From an uncultured bacterium (lineage in GTDB: Bacteria; Hydrogenedentota; Hydrogenedentia; Hydrogenedentales; CAILVY01), in contig CALEDJ010000020.1 of NCBI GenBank assembly GCA_937951485.1, forward strand, positions 1 to 64,000: a DNA stretch of 64,000 nt. The letters run 5' to 3'. The notes under the pieces were generated by a model. That model saw only the letters and a program-made list of their open reading frames with translations, did no database searches and had not been told where the DNA came from. The position numbers were made by a program, and so were the translations under genes. Below, piece after piece: positions 33,433 to 41,986 of the stretch (position 1 is its first letter; every line of letters begins with the position of its first letter).

Positions 33433-36249
33433 ATGCGGGCAATCATCGTTTTGGTCGGCGTATCGGCGTTTCTGGGCGCGGCAACGACGCACGCCTCGGA
33501 GACATCCGGTGCTCCAGTGTCCATTGAAACCGATCATCTGCGCATCGCGGTGGACGCGCAGGCGCGCGTCATTGCATTCACGGACATTGCGTCGTCGAAA
33601 GATTATCTGGGGGAATCGCCGGGGCCGGCCGTTGCGCGAATCACGCAGTCCGGCCGGACGATTGAGGCGGCATCCGTCGTCTACGACGACAACCGGCTGC
33701 GCGTGATTTTTGGGGAAGACGATGCACGCGCCGTGATTCATGTCGGCATCCATCGGAACCACCTCACTCTGGAAGTGGAATCCCTCACGGGGGAAAACGT
33801 GGATGAACTCACCTTTCTGGATGTGCCGCTGGCGCTCGCGGGAAACCTGGAGGAACCCTTTGCGGCCTGTGCCCTGGCGCTCAACCTGCAAACGCGCGTG
33901 CCGGAAATTCCGGGACCGAACGCGCGTCTGCGCGCGATGTGCTATCCGCGCTTCGGTTTCGCGGGCGCGCGCGTGGCCGTCATCGGCGCGCCGCAAGCGG
34001 CGTTGCGCGACATCATGAAGGAAGTGGTCGCTGCAGCGCCGGAGTTGCCGCAGTCGAGGATTGGCGGGCCGTGGGCGCTCGACGCCGAGATCAGCCGCGG
34101 ATCCTATCTCTTCGACTTCGGCCATTGCACCGAAGAGACCGTGGACGACTGGATCGCTCTGGTAAAGACCCTGGGCCTGAAGCAGATTGACTTTCACACG
34201 GGCACGTCGCTGCGCTTCGGCGACTACGAACCAAATCCCGAATTGTTCCCGCGCGGGCGCGCGAGCGTCAAGGCGGTGATTGACAAACTGCACGACGCGG
34301 GTATCGCCGCCGGCCTGCACACCTACGCCTTCTTCATCGCCAAGAACGCCAAGTACGTCACGCCCGTGCCTGACCCGCGTCTGGGCAGGAGCGCCACGTT
34401 CACCTTGGCTGCGGACCTGACCGCAGACGCCGCCGAGGTGAAGGTGGAAGAGCGTACCAGCGATGTCTCCACGATCACCGGTTTCTTCGTGCGCAACAGC
34501 GTGACGCTGCAGATTGGCGATGAACTGATCACATTCTCCGGCGCAGCCAAAGATCCGCCCTATGGCTTTACGGGCTGCGTGCGCGGCGCGCACGGCACCA
34601 CCGCCGCGGCACATGCAAAGGGCGCCCAAGTCCGCCATCTCAAGGAATGCTTCGGTTTGTTCACGCCCGACGCCGATTCGACGCTGCTGGCGGAGGTCGC
34701 CGCGAACACCGCAGATACCTTCAATGAATGCGGTTTCGACATGATTTACCTCGACGCGCTGGACGGCGAGGACATCCTTGCCGGGGGCGAATATGGCTGG
34801 CATTACGGATCAAAGTTCGTTTTCGAGATTGCAAACCGCCTCCATAAACCCGCTCTCTTCGAGATGAGCACCTTTCACCATCACCTCTGGTATGTGCGCG
34901 CGCGGATGGGCGCGTGGGACCATCCCAACCGCTCCCACAAGCGCTTCATTGACGTGCATTGCGCGGAGAACGACGCGGGCCGCCGCATGTTCCTGCCCAT
35001 GAACCTCGGCTGGTGGGCCGTGAAAACGTGGACCGGGCCGCGCGCCGAACCGACTTTCCCCGACGACATCGAATACTTGATGGGCAAGGCGCTCGGCTGG
35101 GACTGGAGCATTGCGTTGATGGGCGTGAACCCATCGAACCTGCCCACGGTCCCCGCCTATCAACGCCTCGCGCCGATTTTCCGCCAATATGAGGAACTCC
35201 GGCTGGCGCGCCATTTCCCGGAACCGGTCAGGGCGGCGTTGCGCGAACCGGGCGCGGAATTCACGCTGGAACAGGACGAATCCGGCGCATGGGCTTTCCG
35301 CCGCATGCAGTACGCGCGGCATCGCGTGCGCGGCGTGGACGGCTGGAGCAATTTCTGGACCATCGAAAACGCCTTCGATGAACAACCCCTGCAACTCCGC
35401 ATCGAGGCGCTGATGGTCGCAGGGCCATACGACGCACCGGAAAATAGTGTGTTGGCAGATTTCGCCGAACCGGACGGCTTCGGGCCGATTGTCGCGCAGG
35501 ACGGCGTGCAGGCGGCGTTGAGCGTCTCGGAAGATGACGAGCGACACGGTGCCACGTGCGGCGTTTTCACCGCGATGAATGCCGGCCGTCCGCCGAACGG
35601 CGCGTGGGCGCGCGCGGACATGACTTTCGAACCGCATCTGAACCTGGATAAGCACCGCGCCCTGGGGGTGTGGGTGCATGGCGACGGCAGCGGCGCGTTG
35701 TTGAACCTGCAACTCAGAAGCCCCGGTCATCTTGCGCACGGATTTGGCGACCACTATGTGCTGCTGGATTTTTCCGGCTGGCGCTATTTTGATCTCATCG
35801 AGCACGAAGGCGCGCGCATTTCCGACTATGTCTGGCCCTATGGCGGCGCATACGGCATCTATCGCGAGGACATCCACCACGGCCACATCGAGGGCTTGTC
35901 GTTGTGGTTGAATAACGTGCCGGAAGGCGGGGAGGCGCGCTGCATGATGCGACCGATCAAGGCATTGCCCGTCGTACCGTGCGTCCTGCGGCGGCCAAGG
36001 GTGCGCATCGGCGATCAGACCGTGGTTTTCCCTGTGGAGATCGAAACCGGCGCGTATCTCGAATTCCGCTCGATGACGAACTGCAAACTTTACGCGCCCG
36101 ACGGCGAACTCCGCGCCGAGATAACGCCCGAAGGGCAGCATCCGGTGCTTCGATCCGGACAGAATGCCATTGCCTTTGAATGCGATTCCCCGGAATCCGG
36201 CGCGCGCGCCCATGTCACCGTTATCACGCGGGGAGAACGCATTCGTTGA
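33433..36249 (+). CDS. Large secreted protein with TIM-barrel-like core, family not recognised
   Basis: 938 residues with a signal peptide (residues 1-23, ending THAS). The region of about residues 200-520 looks like a TIM barrel of glycoside-hydrolase type, with QIDFHTGTSLRFGDYEPNPELFPRG, IAAGLHTYAFFIA and FDMIYLDALDGED, where the acidic residues end strands. A beta-rich insert (about 315-395) interrupts it. The C-terminal 250 residues resemble a carbohydrate-binding sandwich. Distant similarity to alpha-galactosidase-type clans is possible, but I cannot name the family. The start is set by GGGAGGACGGG. It is probably a glycan-active enzyme in keeping with its neighbourhood. Confidence 0.7.
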   Translation: MRAIIVLVGVSAFLGAATTHASETSGAPVSIETDHLRIAVDAQARVIAFTDIASSKDYLGESPGPAVARITQSGRTIEAASVVYDDNRLRVIFGEDDARAVIHVGIHRNHLTLEVESLTGENVDELTFLDVPLALAGNLEEPFAACALALNLQTRVPEIPGPNARLRAMCYPRFGFAGARVAVIGAPQAALRDIMKEVVAAAPELPQSRIGGPWALDAEISRGSYLFDFGHCTEETVDDWIALVKTLGLKQIDFHTGTSLRFGDYEPNPELFPRGRASVKAVIDKLHDAGIAAGLHTYAFFIAKNAKYVTPVPDPRLGRSATFTLAADLTADAAEVKVEERTSDVSTITGFFVRNSVTLQIGDELITFSGAAKDPPYGFTGCVRGAHGTTAAAHAKGAQVRHLKECFGLFTPDADSTLLAEVAANTADTFNECGFDMIYLDALDGEDILAGGEYGWHYGSKFVFEIANRLHKPALFEMSTFHHHLWYVRARMGAWDHPNRSHKRFIDVHCAENDAGRRMFLPMNLGWWAVKTWTGPRAEPTFPDDIEYLMGKALGWDWSIALMGVNPSNLPTVPAYQRLAPIFRQYEELRLARHFPEPVRAALREPGAEFTLEQDESGAWAFRRMQYARHRVRGVDGWSNFWTIENAFDEQPLQLRIEALMVAGPYDAPENSVLADFAEPDGFGPIVAQDGVQAALSVSEDDERHGATCGVFTAMNAGRPPNGAWARADMTFEPHLNLDKHRALGVWVHGDGSGALLNLQLRSPGHLAHGFGDHYVLLDFSGWRYFDLIEHEGARISDYVWPYGGAYGIYREDIHHGHIEGLSLWLNNVPEGGEARCMMRPIKALPVVPCVLRRPRVRIGDQTVVFPVEIETGAYLEFRSMTNCKLYAPDGELRAEITPEGQHPVLRSGQNAIAFECDSPESGARAHVTVITRGERIR

Positions 36250-36358
36250 TGGGGGGCGGCATAGTCGTCGTTGTTTGCATGGCTTCGCCCCGCAAATTTC
36301 GGCGGGTGCGCGTTGGAAATGTCGGGTATGCGTCGCGTATGGCGTTTGACGTGCAGAT

Positions 36359-37828
36359 ATGGCTGGGAACAGCATGATCGTCGAGGAAATGATCTGTCCT
36401 TTGCAGACGGCCGCCGACCGCGATCCGGACGGCCTTGCGTTGCTTGCGCCGCACCGTTCCTATGATTGGCAGACGCTGCACGCGCATGTCTGCGGCGCGG
36501 AAACAAAGTTGCGGCACGCGGGCATCGGAGAAGGTGACCTGACGGCCATCGCGCTGCCGCCGGGACCGGCGCTCCCGATTCTTGTCATGGCGCTCATCCG
36601 GATCGGCGCGGTCGCTTTTCCTGTCAACACGCGTTTCCCCGCCGTGTTTCTCATTAACATCCTGGACCGGGTTCGATGTCGCAATATCATTGTGCCCTAT
36701 GGCGCGTCCATATCCACGGTGCATGCACATCTCTACGGGCTGGCCCCGCACGATCTGGTCGAATTCCCGGAAAACGGTCGCCGCGCGGCCCCCCTCCCTT
36801 TGGGAAGACCCGCAACGATTGTGTTGACTTCCGGCAGCGCAGGGCCGCCCAAGGCCGCGCTGCTGAGTTTCGGCAACCATTATCACAGCGCCCTGCGGTC
36901 GAACCGCAATCTCCCGCTGGCCGCCGGAGACCGCTGGCTGATGTCATTGCCGATGTACCACGTGTCGGGGCTGGGTGTAATGTTCAGGTGTCTGATCGCG
37001 GGCGCGACGGTGGTCTTTCCCGGTGCGAAGGAGGGCATCGCCGAGGCAATTCCGAAATACGACATCACCCATGTCTCGCTGGTCGCGACGCAGTTGCACC
37101 GGTTGATGGAAGACGCGGACGGCGTCGCGGCGCTCCGCCGCCTGAAGGCCATTCTGGTCGGCGGCGGCCCGATTCCCGAATCGCTCATGCGGCGCGCCCA
37201 TGCCGCCGGGCTGCCGCTCTTCGCCACCTATGGCCTCACGGAAATGGCAAGCCAGGTCGCCACCACCCGCCCCGGCGATCCGATAGATAAGTTGCTGAGC
37301 GCGGGACGGCCGCTTGAGTCCGACACGGTGCGCATTACACCCGAAGGCGAGATTCTGGTCCGGGGCGAGACGTGTTTTCTCGGCTATGTGGAAGGGCATG
37401 AGATTCTGCGACCGTTCAGCGGCGACGGCTGCTTCGCCACGCGCGATCTGGGGCGGCTGGATGTGGACGGCTATCTGCATATCACCGGCCGCAAGGACAA
37501 CATGTTCATCGCAGGCGGCGAGAACATCCAGCCGGAGTGCATTGAAGCCGCTTTGTGCCGCCTGGACTATGTGGCGCAGGCGGCTGTGGTGCCGGTTCAG
37601 CACGAGGAATTCGGCTGCACGCCGGTCGCTTTTGTGCGGCTTGCGCCCGACGCCACGCTTGATCCCGCCAGAATCTCCACAGACCTTGCCAACGCACTAC
37701 CGAATTTCATGGTCCCGCGCCGCTTTTTCCCCTGGCCGGAAGAGGACCCGGCGCCCGACGCCAAGATCGCCCGCAAAGATCTCGCGGCGCTCGCCCGCCG
37801 ACTCATGGACGCCAGTCAAAGAGGGTGA
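36359..37828 (+). CDS. AMP-forming acyl-CoA ligase, MenE-like
   Basis: 489 residues of the ANL superfamily. Core motifs: LTSGSAGPPKAAL (phosphate loop), MYHVSGLGVMFR, YGLTEMASQVA, TRDLGRLDVDGYLHITGRKDNMFIAGGENI and the C-terminal catalytic lysine in APDAKIARK. Overall length and the VSGLG and GGENIQPECIE segments best match MenE (o-succinylbenzoate-CoA ligase of menaquinone synthesis). No other men gene is near, so another carboxylate substrate is possible. A second ATG at 36374 with GGGA at 6 bases may be the true start. Confidence 0.8.
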   Translation: MAGNSMIVEEMICPLQTAADRDPDGLALLAPHRSYDWQTLHAHVCGAETKLRHAGIGEGDLTAIALPPGPALPILVMALIRIGAVAFPVNTRFPAVFLINILDRVRCRNIIVPYGASISTVHAHLYGLAPHDLVEFPENGRRAAPLPLGRPATIVLTSGSAGPPKAALLSFGNHYHSALRSNRNLPLAAGDRWLMSLPMYHVSGLGVMFRCLIAGATVVFPGAKEGIAEAIPKYDITHVSLVATQLHRLMEDADGVAALRRLKAILVGGGPIPESLMRRAHAAGLPLFATYGLTEMASQVATTRPGDPIDKLLSAGRPLESDTVRITPEGEILVRGETCFLGYVEGHEILRPFSGDGCFATRDLGRLDVDGYLHITGRKDNMFIAGGENIQPECIEAALCRLDYVAQAAVVPVQHEEFGCTPVAFVRLAPDATLDPARISTDLANALPNFMVPRRFFPWPEEDPAPDAKIARKDLAALARRLMDASQRG

Positions 37829-37875
37829 TATTGTTTCACCATCGACCAAAACATCTGCTTTTTCGTCTTATTTTC

Positions 37876-37904
37876 TTGACATCCTAGACAACACATTGTA
37901 AAAT
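37876..37904 (+). promoter_or_regulatory. Near-consensus sigma-70 promoter
   Basis: Perfect TTGACA (37876-37881), an ideal 17-base spacer and TAAAAT (37899-37904). No credible protein gene follows on this strand for almost a kilobase. It points directly into the hairpin at 37911. Confidence 0.65.
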
Positions 37905-37910
37905 TTAATT

Positions 37911-37971
37911 GGAGATTCGGCGCAGGGGCGGCTTTCGGGCGGCCTCGACGGCGTTATCTCCTTTTCTTTTA
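37911..37971 (+). ncRNA. Candidate small RNA with terminal hairpin
   Basis: Transcription from the promoter just upstream would start at about 37911, exactly where a GGAGAT/ATCTCC outer stem begins. An inner GGGGC/GGCCTC pairing is possible, with a GC-rich core. The closing arm is followed by TTTTCTTTT, a terminator-like T-run. The predicted RNA is about 60 nt. It resembles no family I recognise. It could alternatively be a terminator for the upstream ligase gene. It ends where the convergent DUF3800 gene ends. Confidence 0.4.
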
Positions 37972-38682
37972 TGGTATCCTTCCTTCGTAGGGGTCAGGCA
38001 CATGCACGATGCCAAAAGTATCCAATCTTTGGCTTTCCCGATAACCTCTTCCAATAAACTGCAATCTGCGCAGCCAAGGTGCAAACTCTTCTATTTCTGA
38101 TCGCGTCTCCGCATTCATTCCGACGTTGGGCAACCGAAATCCCCAGTTGACGCAATAAATGCATAGATCGGCAGCCTGCAACGGGATAGTCATTTCCGAG
38201 GCTACGAAAAAAGGAGTCGGCACTATCCAGTCCCTACGCTCACGACCTGTCTGTGTTTTTTGAAAGTTATTCTGCGGTATCGCCGCCGCAAATAGGACCG
38301 CTTCGTGATCATGCAACAATTGGAAGACTTCGTTTGCCATCTTTAAGCACGCCTGACCATACGCGGTGAATTCTTCTCTCGAAGGCGACTGTTTTTCCAA
38401 GCCTTCAGTGAGAAATATGCGGCAGTGTTTTCGCCTTGATTCATCTGAGATCGGAGCATTCTGTGACGCCCACCTGAAGCGATCTCTGTCAAGCAATTTT
38501 GCCCCCTTCAATTCCTTCTGATACTGGGCCAAATTGGCGCCGAACACGACAGACTCCAAGTATTGCCACTTTCGGACAAAAGACCAAAGTTGCCGCGCAT
38601 GAATTGCGATGCCACCCCTGACTTCATAAGGCATGTGGCGATGGTCGTGTCCACTCTCATCCATGAAAAGCAGCCAACTCAT
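37969..38682 (-). CDS. DUF3800 domain protein
   Basis: 237 residues. The family's N-terminal DESG motif is at residues 8-11 (FMDESG), and the C-terminal motif PLQAADLCIYCVNW is present. DUF3800 proteins are uncharacterised, thought to have an RNase H-like fold with the Asp and Glu as metal ligands, and often sit in mobile or defence regions. The gene and its flanks are visibly less GC-rich than neighbours, with many AT-ending codons, which suggests horizontal acquisition. No integrase, IS end or partner gene is seen. The GATGAGGA ribosome site is adequate. Confidence 0.75.
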   Translation of the reverse strand: MSWLLFMDESGHDHRHMPYEVRGGIAIHARQLWSFVRKWQYLESVVFGANLAQYQKELKGAKLLDRDRFRWASQNAPISDESRRKHCRIFLTEGLEKQSPSREEFTAYGQACLKMANEVFQLLHDHEAVLFAAAIPQNNFQKTQTGRERRDWIVPTPFFVASEMTIPLQAADLCIYCVNWGFRLPNVGMNAETRSEIEEFAPWLRRLQFIGRGYRESQRLDTFGIVHVPDPYEGRIP

Positions 38683-38879
38683 TCCTCATCAATCCTTTCT
38701 GTCCGCAGTTCTCAGTACAAACATGCGCTGTCATAGGCCAACACAGCGATGCAAATATGGTGGCGTCTCTTTCCTGCAAGTCGTGGAGAATTCACGATGA
38801 TTTGCGCGAGGATGGCGCTTAAGGCATGATTATTTGGTATGAGGTCGTCAGAGGGTCTGGGGCGGCCGGGGAGCATGTC

Positions 38880-40289
38880 ATGTCCAACCAGGAAGACGTA
38901 TTTCTGGAGCGCATCCGCGCAAGCGTCGCGGCGCACAAGATGGTGCTGCCGGGAGACCGGGTGCTGGCGGCGGTGTCGGGCGGGGCAGACTCCGTGGCGA
39001 TGCTGTACGCCCTGCGGGCGCTGGACATCCCGCTGGAAATCGCGCATTTCGACCATCAGACGCGCGGCAAGGAGAGCCGGGCAGACGCCGCTTTTGTCCG
39101 CGCCCTTGCCGGCGAATGGGGTCTGCCGTTCCATTTGGAATCGCGTCCGGTGGCGCGCGAAGCGCGGCAGGCGGGTCTGTCGTTCGAGCAGCACGCCCGG
39201 GCCGTGCGCTACGATTTCCTGTTGCGCATCGCGTTGGAACGCGGATGCGCCGCGCTGGCGACGGCACATCATGCGGATGATGTGGCGGAGACAGTGCTGA
39301 TGCGGGTATTGCGCGGCAGTGGTCCGTCGGGACTGACCGGCGTGCCGCCAGTGCGGATGGAGCGCGGGGTGCGCATCATCCGCCCGTTGATTGACTGCGC
39401 GCGCGCGGACATCGAGGCGTGGCTGCGCGCCCGGGGCATCTCGTGGCGCGAAGACGCCAGCAATCGCGACCCACGTTATCTACGCAACAGAATCCGACAC
39501 CAGTTGCTGCCGGAATTAGTCCAATCCTATAACCCGCGCCTGCGCGGGGCGCTGCTGCGGCTGGCCGAAGCGCAGCGACTGGAAAATGAAGTACTGGACA
39601 GATTGGCGGAGGAGGCCCTCGCCGCATGCATGAGGAGGCCGGATGCGGTCGCGCGCGAGGTGTTCCGGGGCCTGCATGAGGCTGTCCGGCGGCGCTGCGT
39701 GCTGCGCATTGCCTGGGACCGGAAGGTCGAGATTCCTTTTGAACGGGTCGTGGACGCCGCCGCATTCATCGCCGGGGCGCCGACGGGACGGTACTTTGAT
39801 CTCGGCGGCGGCGTTTCATTGTACAGCGGACGGCATGCTGTGGAGATCATTGACGCCGGACCATCGCCCGTAAAAAGCGGCGGCGTACCGCTGCCGGTTC
39901 CCGGCGAGGCCGTGGCGCAGGGGCGGCGTTTCCGCGCTTCGCTGTTGAAAGCGCCGCCCGCCGCGAATCTTGCCGCATGGTGCAGGCCACATCGCCAGGT
40001 CTTCGACGCCGATGCCGCAGGCGACCGGTTGGAAATCCGGGCGCGGCGTGCGGGGGACAGGTTTCGCCCGCTGGGCATGGCAGGCACACGCAGATTGAAG
40101 GATTATTTTATTGATATCGGCGTCCCCGCACCCCGGCGCGATGCGGTGCCGTTGCTGGTCGCCGGAGGGCGGATTATCTGGGTGGTGGGATTTATGCCCG
40201 GAGCGGACGCCGCCATTACCCCTGAGACAAAGCGATTCCTGAAAATCGAGGTGGAGAGCCATGCCGCTGAGCCGGAAACCGTTGATTGA
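38880..40289 (+). CDS. tilS: tRNA(Ile)-lysidine synthase
   Basis: Converts C34 of the CAU-anticodon tRNA-Ile to lysidine with ATP and lysine, changing its decoding to AUA. 469 residues. The PP-loop motif AAVSGGADSVAML is at about residue 28, with HFDHQTRG, TAHHADDVAETVLMRVLRGSG, ISWREDASNRDPRYLRNRIRHQLLP and the C-terminal substrate-recognition domain (KDYFIDIGVPAPRRDAVPLL). The start at 38880 has GGGGAG at 7 bases, and the frame is open 54 bases further up. It overlaps hpt by 29 bases, a common tilS-hpt pairing. Confidence 0.96.
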   Translation: MSNQEDVFLERIRASVAAHKMVLPGDRVLAAVSGGADSVAMLYALRALDIPLEIAHFDHQTRGKESRADAAFVRALAGEWGLPFHLESRPVAREARQAGLSFEQHARAVRYDFLLRIALERGCAALATAHHADDVAETVLMRVLRGSGPSGLTGVPPVRMERGVRIIRPLIDCARADIEAWLRARGISWREDASNRDPRYLRNRIRHQLLPELVQSYNPRLRGALLRLAEAQRLENEVLDRLAEEALAACMRRPDAVAREVFRGLHEAVRRRCVLRIAWDRKVEIPFERVVDAAAFIAGAPTGRYFDLGGGVSLYSGRHAVEIIDAGPSPVKSGGVPLPVPGEAVAQGRRFRASLLKAPPAANLAAWCRPHRQVFDADAAGDRLEIRARRAGDRFRPLGMAGTRRLKDYFIDIGVPAPRRDAVPLLVAGGRIIWVVGFMPGADAAITPETKRFLKIEVESHAAEPETVD

Positions 40290-40776
40290 CGCCAGGCATA
40301 TTCAAGAGCGCGTTGCGGCGCTGGGCGCGGAAATCACCCGGGACTACCGGGGACGCGACCTGGTGCTGCTGGTGGTGCTCAAAGGGGCGCTGGTTTTTGC
40401 GGCGGACCTGATACGCAACATTGACATGGACTTCAGCCTGAGTTTTATCCGGGCGCGCAGTTACCGGGGCGCTGCAAGCAGCGGCGATGTATGCTTCACG
40501 CTGCTTCCGGAAAGCAGTGTGCGTGACCGGCACATCCTGGTCGTTGAAGACATCCTGGACAGCGGGCGGACATGGGCGGCGATCCGCACATGGCTGGAAG
40601 GACGCGCTCCGGCGGGTATCGCGCTTTGCACACTGCTCGACAAGCCCTCCCGACGTGTGGAAAACGCCCGCCCGGATTATGTCGGATTCGCCATTGACGA
40701 TCATTTTGTGGTGGGGTATGGCCTCGATTTGGAGGAACGCCACCGGGGACTGCCGGCCATATACGCTGTGGAATAA
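40261..40776 (+). CDS. hpt: Hypoxanthine (guanine) phosphoribosyltransferase
   Basis: Purine salvage: hypoxanthine or guanine plus PRPP to IMP or GMP. 171 residues. VVLKGALVFAADL (pyrophosphate loop region), the Ser-Tyr flexible loop RARSYRGAAS, and the PRPP motif VVEDILDSGRTW with its two acidic residues are present. The C-terminal DYVGFAIDDHFVVGYGLDLEER closes the base pocket. The start lies inside the tilS end with GGAG before it. The two proteins are also physically linked in some bacteria. Confidence 0.95.
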   Translation: MPLSRKPLIDARHIQERVAALGAEITRDYRGRDLVLLVVLKGALVFAADLIRNIDMDFSLSFIRARSYRGAASSGDVCFTLLPESSVRDRHILVVEDILDSGRTWAAIRTWLEGRAPAGIALCTLLDKPSRRVENARPDYVGFAIDDHFVVGYGLDLEERHRGLPAIYAVE

Positions 40777-40785
40777 CTGGAAGAT

Positions 40786-41883
40786 TTACGGAATCACTTC
40801 AAACGTCGCGCCGTTGTGGAACACCAGGGCGGTATCCCGGCCCGACGCCTTGTGCCGGGAAATGCTCACCACGCGGTGCTCGGGATCGTTCACCCCGTCC
40901 TCGGCATAGATGCGCGCCGCCTCCTCGTCGTCAAAGACTTCGATGTTCAGATTATCATAGGCGGCGAATCGGGCGCGCAGGTCGCGCGCCATCTGCTCGA
41001 GGTCCTCGCGGCGGCTGCCTTTCGGGGTCACACAGACCATTCCCTTCAGCGAGGACGCCTCCGGTCCCAGGTTTGCCGCCTCTTCCGGCGAACGGCCCCA
41101 CTCCTGCAAGACGGTATAGGTGAATTGGACGGGTTCCGGCAGGGCTTCTATCTGCGCGGCGTCTTCCATACCAATATCAAACCGATCTTCCGGCACATAC
41201 TCCATCCGGGCGTCTTCCCAGAGCGTTTCAAGAAGGCCGCCGCCCGGCCGCGGCACGCGCGGCCCTGCGCCCAGCGCCGCCGGGTCCATGCGCATGTAGA
41301 GGCGGCGCAATTCCCACCTGAGTTGCTCGTTCTCCTCTTCCAGATCCGTCATGATGCGCCCGATCAGGAAATCCAGCGTTTCCTGTAACTGGCGCATATC
41401 CTGGCGCAGACCGTTCAATTCCTCGCGAATTGCCGCCAGTTCCGCCGCGTTTTCCGCCGATGCCTGGGCGGCGGCCGCTTTTTCGGCGTGGCCACGTCCG
41501 CGCAGCATAGCCGCCTGGTCCGCCACCCATTCCAGCCATGCCAGTGTTTTGGGGGGGTCTTCGGGGGCTGACGCCTCCGGCGCGGTGGCTTCCACAGGCG
41601 GACTCACTGGCTCCTCGGCGGTTACCGCGGCGCAAAGCGCCACAAAGACCAGGATGGCTGGCAACGAATGCAGGAAAAGGGGAACGGCAATAGGACCTAT
41701 AGGAGGTATAGGACGTATAGGAGGTATAGGACCTGCAGGACGAACAGGACGCCGAAGGAAAAAAGAAGTCGCTGGAGCACCAGCATCGGAACAGTTTTTC
41801 CAAAGATTTTCTTCGCTGGGCCTTTCTTGTACCAAAGGTCTTGTTCGTCCTGTATATCCTATTAAAAACCGCAGTCCTTCCAT
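40786..41883 (-). CDS. Exported coiled-coil protein, unknown function
   Basis: About 365 residues from the chosen Met, but the start is uncertain. A hydrophobic signal-like stretch (LPAILVFVALCAAVTA) lies about 75 residues in. The code before it is the 9-bp repeat array at 41689-41751, translated as Pro/Ile/Gly/Arg repeats, so the real start may be nearer the signal. The signal is followed by a Pro/Glu/Ala-rich stretch, a long coiled coil (about 120-190: AELAAIREELNGLRQDMRQLQE) and a C-terminal globular domain. The Met at 41883 has AAGGACGG upstream. I do not recognise the family. It is convergent with hpt. Confidence 0.55.
   Translation of the reverse strand: MEGLRFLIGYTGRTRPLVQERPSEENLWKNCSDAGAPATSFFLRRPVRPAGPIPPIRPIPPIGPIAVPLFLHSLPAILVFVALCAAVTAEEPVSPPVEATAPEASAPEDPPKTLAWLEWVADQAAMLRGRGHAEKAAAAQASAENAAELAAIREELNGLRQDMRQLQETLDFLIGRIMTDLEEENEQLRWELRRLYMRMDPAALGAGPRVPRPGGGLLETLWEDARMEYVPEDRFDIGMEDAAQIEALPEPVQFTYTVLQEWGRSPEEAANLGPEASSLKGMVCVTPKGSRREDLEQMARDLRARFAAYDNLNIEVFDDEEAARIYAEDGVNDPEHRVVSISRHKASGRDTALVFHNGATFEVIP
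41689..41751. repeat. 9-bp tandem repeat array, 7 units
   Basis: Seven 9-bp units on the plus strand: AATAGGACC, TATAGGAGG, TATAGGACG, TATAGGAGG, TATAGGACC, TGCAGGACG, AACAGGACG. It lies in the region where the convergent coiled-coil gene appears to begin. It shares the 9-bp period, and on the minus strand the GTCC core, of the arrays at 26.05, 54.76 and 57.6 kb. Confidence 0.85.
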
Positions 41884-41986
41884 GCTTTCCGTCCTTTTCC
41901 ATCGCGCACCGGCCATCAACCCATCGTATCCATAAACGATCCGGGAAGCGAAACGGTTGATAGGCAAGGCGCGCACTGAGTCCGCC

